From Oceanospirillales bacterium (GTDB taxonomy: Bacteria; Pseudomonadota; Gammaproteobacteria; Pseudomonadales; Balneatricaceae): 64,000 nucleotides of DNA. Below the pieces are notes generated by a model that worked only from the letters and a program-made list of their open reading frames with translations, did no database searches and was not told the origin of the DNA. This document shows positions 9,505-18,717 of the stretch, one piece after another. Within the stretch, counting starts at the first letter, position 1; each line of letters begins with the position of its first letter. The DNA is taken from positions 1 to 64,000 of the forward strand of contig JAAEYW010000010.1 in the NCBI GenBank assembly GCA_018223185.1. Reading direction: 5' to 3'. Made by a program: the position numbers and the translations under genes.

Positions 9505-9655
9505 GTTTCAGTCCTTTAAATTAACAAGTTGCAGTGCAGAGAATACGCAATTATCGACAGGATTGTCTGATCCGCAGTAAAAATATCGCAGATCCCATCC
9601 AACCACTCCTCTATCCATGTGATAATAAAACCGATATTCGGGGGTGACTATAGCG

Positions 9656-9988
9656 ATGAGACATAAAGTATCTAAAGAAGTGGTAACCGAGGCGATGCAG
9701 GTGGCCAAAGCCACTCAGCGACCGGGGCAGACCAAAGAGCAGACCAAGCTGATCGCTCAGGGGATTCAAAAAGGGATTGAGGAGTATAAAAAGCGTCACA
9801 AGGAGAGATCCCGGGAGCTGGACAAGCAGAAGCGAAAGCTACAGCAAGCGCAAAAAAACGATTCCCTGGATACGACAACCGAACCTGTCACAGAGACTGT
9901 CTATGTGCAGAGTCGGTTGAGCTGGGGATTATTGTTGTTAAGCTGGGCAGGTTTCGCGGTCTACGCGGCTTTTTACAATCCTCTTTAA
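9656..9988 (+). CDS. DUF2956 family small membrane-anchored protein
   Basis: A 110-residue protein with a highly charged N-terminal helical region containing the family segment AKATQRPGQTKEQTKLIAQG (about residues 19-38), then a Lys/Arg/Gln-rich coiled coil, and one C-terminal membrane helix (LLLLSWAGFAVYAAF). I chose the ATG at 9656 because GGGGGTG lies just upstream; an in-frame GTG at 9644 overlaps that site. The family is conserved in gammaproteobacteria and has no known function. The topology suggests a tail-anchored cytoplasmic protein. Confidence 0.85.
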   Translation: MRHKVSKEVVTEAMQVAKATQRPGQTKEQTKLIAQGIQKGIEEYKKRHKERSRELDKQKRKLQQAQKNDSLDTTTEPVTETVYVQSRLSWGLLLLSWAGFAVYAAFYNPL

Positions 9989-10039
9989 GTTTGTTTTACT
10001 ACTCTGCTCAAAGAGCTGGATCTATAATCGAAAACAACA

Positions 10040-10642
10040 TCAGTAGCTGTTTTCAAATAGCACCTCTTCTAAAGGCAGCTGCCCTGCCCTCGGATTAGCC
10101 GCTTTAGCCGCCTTGCCCAACGTAATGATCATGCTGATGATATGGCCGGGAGGCAGATTAATAATATCGGCTACCTCCTCACTGTCAAAGCCAATCATAG
10201 GACAAGTATCATACCCCATCGCCTTGGCGGCCAGCATCAGCGTCTGCGCAGCCATACCACTGGAGCGAAGCGCTTCATCCCGTTGCAACTGCCCGTTGCC
10301 CTGATAAAAGGCTTCCAGCATCGGCAACATCACTGACTGAACCTCTGCAGGGGTATTCGCCCAGTAACGCTGAGGCTTATCACACCAGGCCTGAGTATCC
10401 GCACAGAGAATAATCAGTTCCGCCGCTTCGGTTATCTGGGTCTGCCCCCAGGCTGCGTCCTGAATTCTGACTCGCTGTTGCGGATCGGTCACCCTGACAA
10501 ATCGCCAGTGCTGAATATTATATGAGGTAGGCGACAGCAGCACCGCTTTCATCATGCGTTCAAAATCGACTTCGCTGACCCTGTCGTTGCCGGAGTAATG
10601 CTTAATCGCGCGGCGTGCTTCAATAGCGGTAAAAAGGTCCAT
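10040..10642 (-). CDS. Nitroreductase family protein
   Basis: A 200-residue FMN-dependent nitroreductase-fold protein. The N-terminal RRAIKHYS and LSPTSYNIQHWRF segments are the FMN-phosphate and isoalloxazine contacts of the family, and the C-terminal GFDSEEVADIINLP, GHIISMIITLGK is typical as well. It probably reduces nitro compounds or quinones with NAD(P)H; the substrate cannot be told from sequence. It lies just downstream of a LysR regulator on the same strand, a common pairing. Confidence 0.88.
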   Translation of the reverse strand: MDLFTAIEARRAIKHYSGNDRVSEVDFERMMKAVLLSPTSYNIQHWRFVRVTDPQQRVRIQDAAWGQTQITEAAELIILCADTQAWCDKPQRYWANTPAEVQSVMLPMLEAFYQGNGQLQRDEALRSSGMAAQTLMLAAKAMGYDTCPMIGFDSEEVADIINLPPGHIISMIITLGKAAKAANPRAGQLPLEEVLFENSY

Positions 10643-10789
10643 AATAAATCCTTAACTGTTCATCTTGTTTAAAGGGGCTGACTGAGCCGCTTATCGCTCT
10701 GCCAACGGATGAAGAACAGATTAAATTGTTTATTATTAGCTGATAACCCGCCTGATTATGAAAACAATGTTGAGAAAAAGCGAACAGTA

Positions 10790-11713
10790 TCAGGATTTTA
10801 TATCGATCCCTTGCTCCCAATAAGGAACTTCACTGCCAAAATACTCAATGGCAAAATCCAGAAACGCACGGACTTTGGCAGGCATATACTGACGCTCAAT
10901 CAGCACTGCATTGATCTCCTGCGCCAGCATCTGATATTCAGGGAACAGCACAGTCAGCCTGCCAGCGCGGATATCAGGTCCGGCAACAAATGTAGGCAGC
11001 CGGGCGATCCCCAACCCCTGCAGAACAGCTTCCAGCAACGCCTCGCTGTTGTTCACCTGATAACTGCCCGACACAACCACAGAGTGACGCTGATTATCCT
11101 TACTGAAGGACCACTCTTTAACATCGTTTGAATAACTGAAAGAGAGACAGTTGTGCAACAGCAGATCGTCCAGCTGCTGTGGATAACCACAGTTATCCAG
11201 ATAGTCAGGTGATGCGCACAACACGCTGTTTAATGGTGCCAGCCGTCGAGCGATCAGCGTAGAGTCGGACAGTACTCCTCCCCGAATCGCGATATCAAAC
11301 CCGCCGCTGACAAGGTCAACTGTCCTGTCATCCATTACCAGTTCGATACGAATCTTTGGATACCGTTTCAGAAACTCAGGGATCATCGGCGCCATATGCA
11401 AACGACCAAATGACATCGGGGTGTTAATACGCAACCGCCCCTGCGGCTCCCCCTGCAACTGAGCCACCGCATCCTCCGCATCCCGGGCAGCAAGATTTGC
11501 CTTAAGGGCGTGTTCAAAGTAGTGTTCACCCGCCTCTGTCAGACTCAGCTTCCGCGTTGTCCGGTGCAGCAGTTTGACACCGAGCTGTTGCTCTAACAGG
11601 GATATACGTTTACTGACCGCAGATTTAGATATTCCCAGAAAACGGGCAGCAGGAGAAAATCCGCCATATTGCACCACGGCAACAAAGACCGGAATTGCAC
11701 CAATAGTATCCAT
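10790..11713 (-). CDS. LysR family transcriptional regulator
   Basis: A 307-residue LysR-type regulator: N-terminal winged helix-turn-helix (about residues 1-60, GGFSPAARFLGISKSAVSKR as recognition region, LLHRTTRKLSLTEAG after it) and a C-terminal substrate-binding domain of the CrgA/DsdC-like class. The ATG at 11713 is used; the codon before it is TTG. It is divergent from the EamA transporter (119-base gap) and upstream of the nitroreductase on its own strand, so either may be a target. Confidence 0.93.
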   Translation of the reverse strand: MDTIGAIPVFVAVVQYGGFSPAARFLGISKSAVSKRISLLEQQLGVKLLHRTTRKLSLTEAGEHYFEHALKANLAARDAEDAVAQLQGEPQGRLRINTPMSFGRLHMAPMIPEFLKRYPKIRIELVMDDRTVDLVSGGFDIAIRGGVLSDSTLIARRLAPLNSVLCASPDYLDNCGYPQQLDDLLLHNCLSFSYSNDVKEWSFSKDNQRHSVVVSGSYQVNNSEALLEAVLQGLGIARLPTFVAGPDIRAGRLTVLFPEYQMLAQEINAVLIERQYMPAKVRAFLDFAIEYFGSEVPYWEQGIDIKS

Positions 11714-11831
11714 CAAACCACCAATTGTTTACTTTACCTCAACAGTTATTCTCCAGAAATAGGGATTATCAGTCAATTCAAAACAGGCTAACCTGCAAAC
11801 TATCACTCCACGGTAAGCAAAGAAAAGCCTT

Positions 11832-12758
11832 ATGAAAAGCCAGCACAGCCATTATTCAAGTACTTATCCACGGTCACTGATCCATCTTTTGATGCTCTTA
11901 ATGGTAGCGCTTATCGCCAGCTCCTTTCCTGTTGGCGCACTGATCACCTCCGGACTGCCGCCAGAGGTGATGATGTTTTTGCGTTTCCTGTTAGCAGCAC
12001 TGATGCTTGCCCCCTATGTACTTATTAAAAATGGCTGGCACCTTCCTGGCCCCCGCAAACTGGCAGGCTATGCGGCGTTAAGTGTTCCTTTAGTTGTGTT
12101 TTTCTGGTGTATGTTTGAAGCGCTGCGGTACACCAGCGCTCTGAACACTGGCGCAATCTACACTATCGTTCCGGCGATAACCGCGCTCTATGTATTTTTT
12201 ATCAACCGGGAAAAAACCAGCAAACAACGGGCTACAGGATTACTGACAGGGACACTCGGAGCCCTGTGGATTGTGTTTCGCGGCGATATAAACAATCTGC
12301 TACAACTGGACCTTAATCATGGAGACCTGCTGTTTCTGCTTGGCTGCCTGTTTATGGCTGCATATAACCCGATGATTAAAAAATTCTATTCAGGCGAAGC
12401 AATGGAGACGATGACATTCTGGGTGATCAGCTTCGGCACTCTCTGGTTATTACTTCTGTCCCTCCCCACTCTTAATCAGATTGAATGGCGGACGGTGGAA
12501 AGCCATGTTTATCTGGGGATTATCTATCTGGCCATTTTTACTACACTGATCAGCTTCTTTCTGCTTCAGCTGGGCACGCTGGTGCTTGGGCCAACACCAG
12601 TCGCTGCCTACAGTTTCCTGACACCGGTATTTGTCGTCATTCTCAACCTGTTCACCGGCTCTGCAGCTTTACAGTGGCAACTGCTGCCGGGCATCGCTTT
12701 AGTTCTGATCGCCATGATACTGGTTCAGCGGGAAGGCTACTCTCTGCAAAAGGCATAG
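11832..12758 (+). CDS. EamA/DMT family transporter
   Basis: A 308-residue, ten-helix protein of the drug/metabolite transporter superfamily with two EamA repeats (about residues 15-150 and 165-300). Conserved features include the start of repeat 1 (ASSFPVGALITSGLPP) and PAITALYVFFINREK. These act as inner-membrane exporters or importers of small metabolites; the substrate is unknown. It is divergently transcribed from the LysR gene, which is the likely regulator. Confidence 0.88.
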   Translation: MKSQHSHYSSTYPRSLIHLLMLLMVALIASSFPVGALITSGLPPEVMMFLRFLLAALMLAPYVLIKNGWHLPGPRKLAGYAALSVPLVVFFWCMFEALRYTSALNTGAIYTIVPAITALYVFFINREKTSKQRATGLLTGTLGALWIVFRGDINNLLQLDLNHGDLLFLLGCLFMAAYNPMIKKFYSGEAMETMTFWVISFGTLWLLLLSLPTLNQIEWRTVESHVYLGIIYLAIFTTLISFFLLQLGTLVLGPTPVAAYSFLTPVFVVILNLFTGSAALQWQLLPGIALVLIAMILVQREGYSLQKA

Positions 12759-12881
12759 CAGTATGCATATCTGTTGAGTCATGGTAATTGTCCTAAATAG
12801 ACAACAGCTGTCCATATCCTGATACCGCTTTTCTGCTAAGATAATCACCTTTGGTAACAGTTTTCTCAGAGGTTAAGTCAG

Positions 12882-13727
12882 ATGAAGTTTGAAGGTACCG
12901 AGCGCTACGTCGCTACCGATGATCTGCGGATGGCAGTGAATGCCGCAGCCACCCTGCAACGCCCCCTGCTGATTAAGGGCGAACCGGGTACCGGTAAAAC
13001 CATGCTCGCCGATGAGGTAGCACTGGCCTTTGGCAAAAAACTGCTGCGCTGGCATATCAAGTCGACCACTAAAGCGCAGCAGGGCCTCTATGAATACGAT
13101 GCAGTCTCACGACTGCGGGATTCTCAGCTGGGTGATGACCGGGTACACGACATTAAAAACTACATTCGTAAAGGGATGCTGTGGGAAGCATTCAATGCCG
13201 ACGAGCAGGTGGTGCTGCTGATCGACGAGATCGATAAAGCGGATATCGAGTTCCCCAACGACCTGCTGGTCGAACTGGATAAGATGGAATTCAGTGTATA
13301 CGAGACCGGCGAGACCGTGGTCGCTAAACACCGCCCCATAATTATCATCACCAGCAACAATGAAAAAGAGCTGCCGGACGCCTTCCTGCGCCGCTGTTTC
13401 TTCCACTATATCAACTTCCCCGATGCTGAGACCATGAAGCAGATCGTCGATGTTCATTTCCCGGACATTCAGAAAGATCTGGTCAATGAAGCACTGGAGA
13501 TATTCTTTCAGGTACGCGAGATTAATGGCCTTAAGAAAAAACCCTCTACCTCAGAACTGATTGACTGGCTCAAGTTGCTGCTGGCAGACAACATTCCCGT
13601 TGACCTGCTGCAAAACCGCAACCCCACTGAGGCGATTCCACCGCTGTACGGCGCTCTGCTGAAAAATGAGCAGGATGTGCATATGTTACAGCGTCTGGCC
13701 TTTATGGCTCGCCGCGAAAACCGCTGA
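12882..13727 (+). CDS. MoxR family AAA+ ATPase
   Basis: A 281-residue AAA+ ATPase of the MoxR group: Walker A GEPGTGKTM (about residues 32-40), Walker B VVLLIDEIDKAD (about 110-121), sensor 1 IIIITSNNEKELPDAFLRRC with the arginine finger. MoxR ATPases act as chaperones that install cofactors or assemble complexes together with VWA-domain partners. The partner gene follows 13 bases downstream, so the two form an operon. Confidence 0.93.
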   Translation: MKFEGTERYVATDDLRMAVNAAATLQRPLLIKGEPGTGKTMLADEVALAFGKKLLRWHIKSTTKAQQGLYEYDAVSRLRDSQLGDDRVHDIKNYIRKGMLWEAFNADEQVVLLIDEIDKADIEFPNDLLVELDKMEFSVYETGETVVAKHRPIIIITSNNEKELPDAFLRRCFFHYINFPDAETMKQIVDVHFPDIQKDLVNEALEIFFQVREINGLKKKPSTSELIDWLKLLLADNIPVDLLQNRNPTEAIPPLYGALLKNEQDVHMLQRLAFMARRENR

Positions 13728-13740
13728 TCGGGAGCCACCG

Positions 13741-14916
13741 ATGTTAGTCGATTTCTTTTACACCCTGCGCAAGGCTCAGGTGCCGGTTTCAATCAAAGAG
13801 TTGCTGACGCTGCTTGAAGCCCTGGAGAACCATCTGGCGTTTGCCAGCTGGGATGATTTCTACCTGCTGGCCCGCACCTGCCTGGTAAAGGATGAGAAAT
13901 ATTTCGATCGCTTTGATCTGGCCTTTGGTCACTACTTTAAAGGACTGTCCGATCTGCCTGACCCGTTTGAGAACGTTGTTCCAGAGCAGTGGCTTGAAGC
14001 AGACTTCATCCGCAATCTTAGCGATGAAGATAAAGCTGAAATAGAGAAACTCGGCGGCCTTGATAAGCTGATGGAAACCCTGGCCAAACGCTTTGAAGAG
14101 CAGAATGAGCGCCACGCCGGGGGCAGTAAATGGATCGGTACCGGCGGTACTTCTCCGTTCGGTCATAGCGGCTATAACCCAGAAGGGGTGCGCATCGGCG
14201 GTGAAAGCAAAAACAAGCGCGCGGTGAAAGTGTGGGAGAAGCGACAATTCCGCGATCTCGATGACAGCGTCGAACTGGGCACCCGCAACCTGAAGGTAGC
14301 ACTGCGCAAACTGCGTAAATTCGCCCGTACCGGCGCCGCCGATGAGCTGGATCTGGACGACACAATCCGTTCCACCGCCAATAATGCCGGACTGCTGGAT
14401 CTGAAGATGGTACCGGAACGCCATAACGCCGCCAAAGTACTGCTGTTCTTCGATGTTGGTGGTTCAATGGACCCGTACATCCGCCAGTGTGAACAACTGT
14501 TCTCCGCCGCCCGCACCGAGTTCAAACATCTGGAATACTTCTACTTTCATAACTGTGTATATGAGCGGGTGTGGAAAGATAATAAACGCCGCTGGAATGA
14601 GCATATCGACACCTTCGACCTGTTGCATACCTATGGCCGGGATTATCGGGTGATCTTCGTTGGTGATGCAGCGATGGCTCCCTACGAAGTCAGCGAGCGT
14701 TACGGCAGCGTTGAGCACCGCAACCCGGAAGCCGGAGAGATCTGGTTGCGACGGATTCTGGACACCTGGGACAAAGCGATCTGGCTCAATCCCAGCCACC
14801 AGCGATACTGGGACTACACAGCCAGCACTCAGATGATCCGCAACATTATGGATAAAAAGATGTACCCCCTGACCCTGGAAGGGCTGGAGGATGGCATTCG
14901 CTATCTGTCAAAGTAG
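13741..14916 (+). CDS. VWA domain protein (CoxE-like), MoxR partner
   Basis: A 391-residue protein. The ATG at 13741, behind GGGAGCC, is preferred over an upstream in-frame start that would overlap the MoxR gene. The N-terminal half is helical; a linker contains a Gly-rich stretch (GGSKWIGTGGTSPFGHSGYN, about residues 125-145); the C-terminal half is a von Willebrand A domain starting LLFFDVGGSMD (about residue 235). The metal site reads DxGxS rather than the classic DxSxS, so the first serine is missing. Function is inferred from family: it delivers or tethers the MoxR ATPase to a client. Confidence 0.88.
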   Translation: MLVDFFYTLRKAQVPVSIKELLTLLEALENHLAFASWDDFYLLARTCLVKDEKYFDRFDLAFGHYFKGLSDLPDPFENVVPEQWLEADFIRNLSDEDKAEIEKLGGLDKLMETLAKRFEEQNERHAGGSKWIGTGGTSPFGHSGYNPEGVRIGGESKNKRAVKVWEKRQFRDLDDSVELGTRNLKVALRKLRKFARTGAADELDLDDTIRSTANNAGLLDLKMVPERHNAAKVLLFFDVGGSMDPYIRQCEQLFSAARTEFKHLEYFYFHNCVYERVWKDNKRRWNEHIDTFDLLHTYGRDYRVIFVGDAAMAPYEVSERYGSVEHRNPEAGEIWLRRILDTWDKAIWLNPSHQRYWDYTASTQMIRNIMDKKMYPLTLEGLEDGIRYLSK

Positions 14917-14990
14917 GGTATCTGGCGAATTGCAAACGCAAAACGAATCAGACATGCTTCGATATAATTGAAAACCTCAGGAGCCACTCC

Positions 14991-15452
14991 TTGAAAAATA
15001 AAGCGATCACTTTTCTACTGTCACTCAGCTATATAGCGCTGTTTTCCATTCCGCTGAATGCCAGTGCGCAAGATTTAACAAATAACTTAGGTATCTGCTT
15101 TGTTGACTCACTGAATGGTAAAGATCGCAAAGAACTGGTTAAGTGGATGTATTTTTCGCTTTCGGCTCATCCTGAACTGGAATCATATTCCAATGTTTCG
15201 AAAGAAAACCTGGTGGATGCAGAAAAAACATTTGCTTCGCTGGTCACCCGGCTATTAACAGAAGACTGTTCCAATGAAGCCAAAGCAGCACGACATTCAG
15301 ACCCTCAGGCTTTAAAAAAAGCCTTTGAACTCATCGTCAAAGTGCCTTTAAAAGACTTATTAGCCAATAAAGATGTCAGAACGACAATCTCAAATTACTC
15401 CAGGCATGTAGATCAGAATAAAATCAAAGAAGTATTCACAGAACAAAAATAG
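14991..15452 (+). CDS. Small secreted protein, unrecognised
   Basis: A 153-residue protein of unknown family. It has a signal peptide (KNKAITFLLSLSYIALFSIP, cleavage likely after NASA near residue 26) and a mature helical domain with two cysteines (in GICFVD and EDCSNE) that could form a disulfide. The start is TTG, eight bases after a perfect AGGAG. It is separated from the VWA gene by 74 bases and its codon use looks AT-richer than that of its neighbours. Probably periplasmic; I do not assign a function. Confidence 0.7.
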   Translation: MKNKAITFLLSLSYIALFSIPLNASAQDLTNNLGICFVDSLNGKDRKELVKWMYFSLSAHPELESYSNVSKENLVDAEKTFASLVTRLLTEDCSNEAKAARHSDPQALKKAFELIVKVPLKDLLANKDVRTTISNYSRHVDQNKIKEVFTEQK

Positions 15453-15464
15453 CCAAGCGAAACG

Positions 15465-15501
15465 ACAGTAACAAAGCACCGCTGAGGAGCTTTGTTACTG
15501 T
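15465..15501. terminator. Long hairpin between convergent genes
   Basis: A 13-bp perfect inverted repeat (ACAGTAACAAAGC and its complement) with an 11-base loop lies between the stops at 15452 and 15531. There is no T run, so termination is plausible rather than certain. Confidence 0.6.
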
Positions 15502-15530
15502 TCAGTCATACGGAGCAGTGGATACAGCGT

Positions 15531-16382
15531 TTACTCGTAGTGATAAAAACCACGTCCACTCTTGCGCCCCAGATAGCCGGCATCGACCATCTGCACCAGC
15601 AGCGGGCAAGGGCGGTATTTGGAATCTTTGAAGTTGTCGTAGAGCACTTCCATAATGCTCAGACAAGTATCCAGACCGATCAGATCTGCCAGTGCCAGCG
15701 GCCCCATCGGGTGACTCATTCCCAGCTTCATCACAGTATCGATCTCTTCCGCTGAGGCCAGGTTTTCATAACGACAGAACACCGCTTCATTGATCATCGG
15801 CATCAGAATGCGGTTGGAAACAAACCCCGGTGCATCGTTAACATCAACCGGGACTTTGCTCATATCCAGTGACAGCTGTTTAACCGCATCAAATACTTCG
15901 TTGTCGGTCTGTAACGCACGGATAATTTCCACCAGTTGCATCATTGGCACCGGATTCATGAAGTGCATACCGATCACTTTGCCGGGACGCGATGTGACCG
16001 CTGCCAGCCGGGTAATGGAAATCGACGATGTATTAGTAGCCAGAATCGCATCCGCTTTACAGACTTCGTCTAACTTACGGAAGATGTTTTTCTTGATCTC
16101 TTCATTTTCACTGGCCGCCTCAACCACAATATCGACCGCTGCCATATCGGCCATATCGGTCGTTTGCTGTATACGGACCAGTGCCTGATCGGCCTCCGCC
16201 TGAGTCAGCTTCTCTTTATTCACCATCCGCGCCAGACTGGCACTGATTGCCCCTATCCCACGGGACAGGGCTGCCTCGTTAAGATCATACAGCACAACAT
16301 CGAAACCGGAGCACGCCGCAACCTGAGCGATACCGCCGCCCATCTGACCTGCACCCACCACACCAAAGCTGTTAATTGTCAT
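15531..16382 (-). CDS. 3-hydroxybutyryl-CoA dehydrogenase
   Basis: A 283-residue short 3-hydroxyacyl-CoA dehydrogenase (Hbd/PaaH type). The NAD-binding start is GVVGAGQMGGGIAQVAA, and the catalytic histidine lies in GMHFMNPVPMMQLVE; the C-terminal domain has AEEIDTVMKLGMSHPMGPL. It oxidises (S)-3-hydroxybutyryl-CoA to acetoacetyl-CoA, or the reverse, in fatty-acid, butyrate or aromatic catabolism. No thiolase or hydratase lies nearby, so the pathway is open. It has its own promoter region, since a terminator separates it from uraA upstream. Confidence 0.93.
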   Translation of the reverse strand: MTINSFGVVGAGQMGGGIAQVAACSGFDVVLYDLNEAALSRGIGAISASLARMVNKEKLTQAEADQALVRIQQTTDMADMAAVDIVVEAASENEEIKKNIFRKLDEVCKADAILATNTSSISITRLAAVTSRPGKVIGMHFMNPVPMMQLVEIIRALQTDNEVFDAVKQLSLDMSKVPVDVNDAPGFVSNRILMPMINEAVFCRYENLASAEEIDTVMKLGMSHPMGPLALADLIGLDTCLSIMEVLYDNFKDSKYRPCPLLVQMVDAGYLGRKSGRGFYHYE

Positions 16383-16480
16383 TTCAGATAATCCTCTTCA
16401 AAACAGCCGACAGTGTTCCATTATTGGCACGAAAATTCAACAAAAAATAAGGGTATACCCTTATCCGCAATTCACCCATA

Positions 16481-16508
16481 ATAAAACCGGCCTGAGCCGG
16501 TTTTATTA
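16481..16508 (-). terminator. Terminator of the upp-uraA unit
   Basis: AAAACCGGC/GCCGGTTTT hairpin followed, on the minus strand, by TATT; it lies just past the permease stop. Confidence 0.85.
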
Positions 16509-16530
16509 TACTGCTTCAGAACGGCGCTGA

Positions 16531-17841
16531 TTATCGTACGTGGTCGATCAGGTCATCCACCACTTCCTGCTCCTCATGCAGGTCATCCGCGGCAGGTTTG
16601 GCGCCCGGCAGCACCAGGTTAAGTACAATAGCGACAACGCCACACAGACTGACGCCCTGCATACTGAACTCGCCCTGCCCGACAACCATGCCGCCAATAC
16701 CGAACACCAGTGTGGTGGCGACAATCACCAGATTACGCTGCTCAGCCAGATCCACGTGGGCTTTAATCAGCGTATTCAGCCCCACGGCCGCAATCGAACC
16801 AAACAGCAGAATGAGAATCCCCCCCATGACCGGTCCCGGAATTGTTTGCAGTAAGATGCCAAACTTAGCTACAAAGGCCAGCAAAATAGCGAACACTGCA
16901 GCCCAGACCATAATCATCGGATTGAATGAGCGGGTCAGCATCACAGCACCGGTCACCTCGGAATAGGTGGTATTCGGTGGCCCGCCAAACAACGCTGCCG
17001 CAGACGTCGCCAGACCATCACCGAACAGAGTGCGGTGCAGGCCCGGCTTTTTAATGTAATCCTTACCGGTCACATGCCCTATCGCCAGCACATCACCCAC
17101 ATGTTCAACCGCCGGAGCAATAGCCACCGGTATCATAAACAGTACAGCCTGCCAGTTAAACTCAGGGAAAACAAAGGCGGGAACGGCAATAAAGGCGGCA
17201 TCCGCAACTATCTGATAGTTCACCATGCCGAAAAAGTTGGCCATGATATAGCCAACTATCACTCCGGCCATAATCGGCAGTAAACGAAAAATTCCTTTAC
17301 CGAAGGTTGCCACAAGCAACGTGGTCAGCAAAGCAGACATCGAAACGATCATCGAATCAACGTAGGGAAACAACTCTACACTGCCATCCCCGGCTTTACC
17401 CATTGCCATGTTCACAGCAACCGGCGCCAGCCCGAGGCCGATAACCATAATAACAGGTCCCACCACCACCGGCGGCAGCAAGCGATGCAAAAACCCGACA
17501 CCGCGTAACTTCACACCCAGCGCCAGCGCCATATACACCAGTCCGGCACAGAACAGCGCCCCCAGTGTAGCGGGCATCCCCCAGGTTTGCGTGCTGTAAA
17601 TAATCGGAGCGATAAAGGCAAATGAAGACGCCAGGAAAACCGGCACCTGCCGTTTAGTTACAAACTGGAACAACAGGGTACCAACACCTGCCGTAAACAG
17701 CGCCACACTGGGGTCCATACCTGTCAGGAGCGGCATCAGCACCAGCGCCCCAAACGCGACAAACAGCATCTGTGAACCGGCCAGGACAGTGCGCCATCCA
17801 GGCTCGTTGCCGTCCAGAACTTCATTCATTTCAGGAGTCAT
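16531..17841 (-). CDS. uraA: Uracil:H+ symporter (NCS2 family)
   Basis: A 436-residue membrane protein of the NCS2 nucleobase transporter family, with 12-14 hydrophobic segments. Conserved motifs include [14 protein letters not shown] and [20 protein letters not shown], and the two half-helix regions typical of UraA. It imports uracil by proton symport. It follows upp by 11 bases on the same strand, so uptake and salvage are cotranscribed. The C-terminus ends in a short acidic tail. Xanthine specificity cannot be excluded by sequence, but upp makes uracil the best call. Confidence 0.92.
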   Translation of the reverse strand: MTPEMNEVLDGNEPGWRTVLAGSQMLFVAFGALVLMPLLTGMDPSVALFTAGVGTLLFQFVTKRQVPVFLASSFAFIAPIIYSTQTWGMPATLGALFCAGLVYMALALGVKLRGVGFLHRLLPPVVVGPVIMVIGLGLAPVAVNMAMGKAGDGSVELFPYVDSMIVSMSALLTTLLVATFGKGIFRLLPIMAGVIVGYIMANFFGMVNYQIVADAAFIAVPAFVFPEFNWQAVLFMIPVAIAPAVEHVGDVLAIGHVTGKDYIKKPGLHRTLFGDGLATSAAALFGGPPNTTYSEVTGAVMLTRSFNPMIMVWAAVFAILLAFVAKFGILLQTIPGPVMGGILILLFGSIAAVGLNTLIKAHVDLAEQRNLVIVATTLVFGIGGMVVGQGEFSMQGVSLCGVVAIVLNLVLPGAKPAADDLHEEQEVVDDLIDHVR

Positions 17842-17852
17842 TTCATAATCCC

Positions 17853-18479
17853 TTATTTAGTGCCAAAGATCTTATCACCGGCATCACCCAGCCCCGGAAT
17901 AATGTAGCCATTCTCGTTAAGATGGCTATCCACAGCCGCCGTATACAGCTCAACATCAGGATGCGCCTCGTTAACCGCTTTCACCCCTTCAGGCGCCGCG
18001 ACCAGCACCAGCGCTTTGATCTGGCTGCAACCCGCTTGTTTCAGCATATCAATGGTGGCATTCATTGAGCCACCGGTTGCCAGCATCGGATCGATCACCA
18101 GCGCCAGTCGCTCTTCCATATCACTGGTCAGACGCTCAAAATAGGTAACTGGCTGCAGCGTCTCTTCGTCACGATACAGGCCCACCACACTGATCTTGGC
18201 GCTGGGTATCAGATCCAGAACCCCATCGAGCATACCAATACCGGCGCGCAAAATCGGCACAACAGTGACCTTCTTCCCCTTGATCTGCTCGCCGGTCATC
18301 TCACCGCACCAGCCTTCAAACTGATAACTTTCTGTTTTCAGGTCTTTGGTCGCTTCATAAGTCAGCAGCGCACCGACTTCTGCCGCCAGCTGCCGGAATG
18401 CCCGTGTGCTGATATCAGCAGCCCGCATCAGGCTGATCTTGTGTTTTACCAATGGGTGGCTGATCTCATGTATTTTCAT
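17853..18479 (-). CDS. upp: Uracil phosphoribosyltransferase
   Basis: A 208-residue type I phosphoribosyltransferase that converts uracil and PRPP to UMP. It has the PRPP-binding loop [20 protein letters not shown] (about residues 128-147) and the uracil-contacting C-terminal segment [13 protein letters not shown]. First gene of the upp-uraA unit. Its upstream region carries repeat elements (18564-18712). Confidence 0.96.
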   Translation of the reverse strand: MKIHEISHPLVKHKISLMRAADISTRAFRQLAAEVGALLTYEATKDLKTESYQFEGWCGEMTGEQIKGKKVTVVPILRAGIGMLDGVLDLIPSAKISVVGLYRDEETLQPVTYFERLTSDMEERLALVIDPMLATGGSMNATIDMLKQAGCSQIKALVLVAAPEGVKAVNEAHPDVELYTAAVDSHLNENGYIIPGLGDAGDKIFGTK

Positions 18480-18563
18480 CAGAGGTCTCTCTTAAAAACG
18501 TAGAAAATTGCGTTGCTCGTTGCCGGACGCAGACTGCCCCCAATCAACACAACAATTTTTACT

Positions 18564-18630
18564 GTAGGAGCGGCTTTCAGCCGCGAGCAGTACCTGACTA
18601 TCTTCATTCGCGGCTGGAAACCGCTCCTAC
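18564..18630. repeat. REP-like inverted pair
   Basis: GTAGGAGCGGCTTTCAGCCG at 18564 and its near reverse complement ending at 18630 (CCGCTCCTAC) form a divergent pair, each half also carrying its own short hairpin. The sequence resembles the extragenic palindromes of Pseudomonas (core of GTAGGAGCGG and CCGCGA). A RAYT transposase, the usual partner of REPs, is not in the window. Confidence 0.8.
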
Positions 18631-18658
18631 CAAAATAAAGAAGGCTCTTGCGAACATC

Positions 18659-18712
18659 GGGCTAGTCACGCTTTTTGTGACGTTCGAGCCACGAGCTACA
18701 GCTGCTCAAGCC
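18659..18712. repeat. Mosaic hairpin repeat A
   Basis: Member of a dispersed family made of short perfect hairpins joined by the linkers CTAG and TTCGAGCCACGAGC. Here the hairpin is GTCACG-CTTTTT-GTGAC, followed by the linker GTTCGAGCCACGAGCTA. It lies between upp and the ParA-like gene. Confidence 0.7.
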
Positions 18713-18717
18713 TTTAC

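Noticed and set aside
13789-14424. Minus-strand 211-codon frame over the VWA gene
   Set aside because: Antisense to a gene with clear family motifs; no Shine-Dalgarno and no family signature.
18564-18712. CRISPR array between upp and the ParA-like gene
   Set aside because: The palindromes are not evenly spaced direct repeats with unique spacers; they are inverted REP-like and mosaic hairpins.
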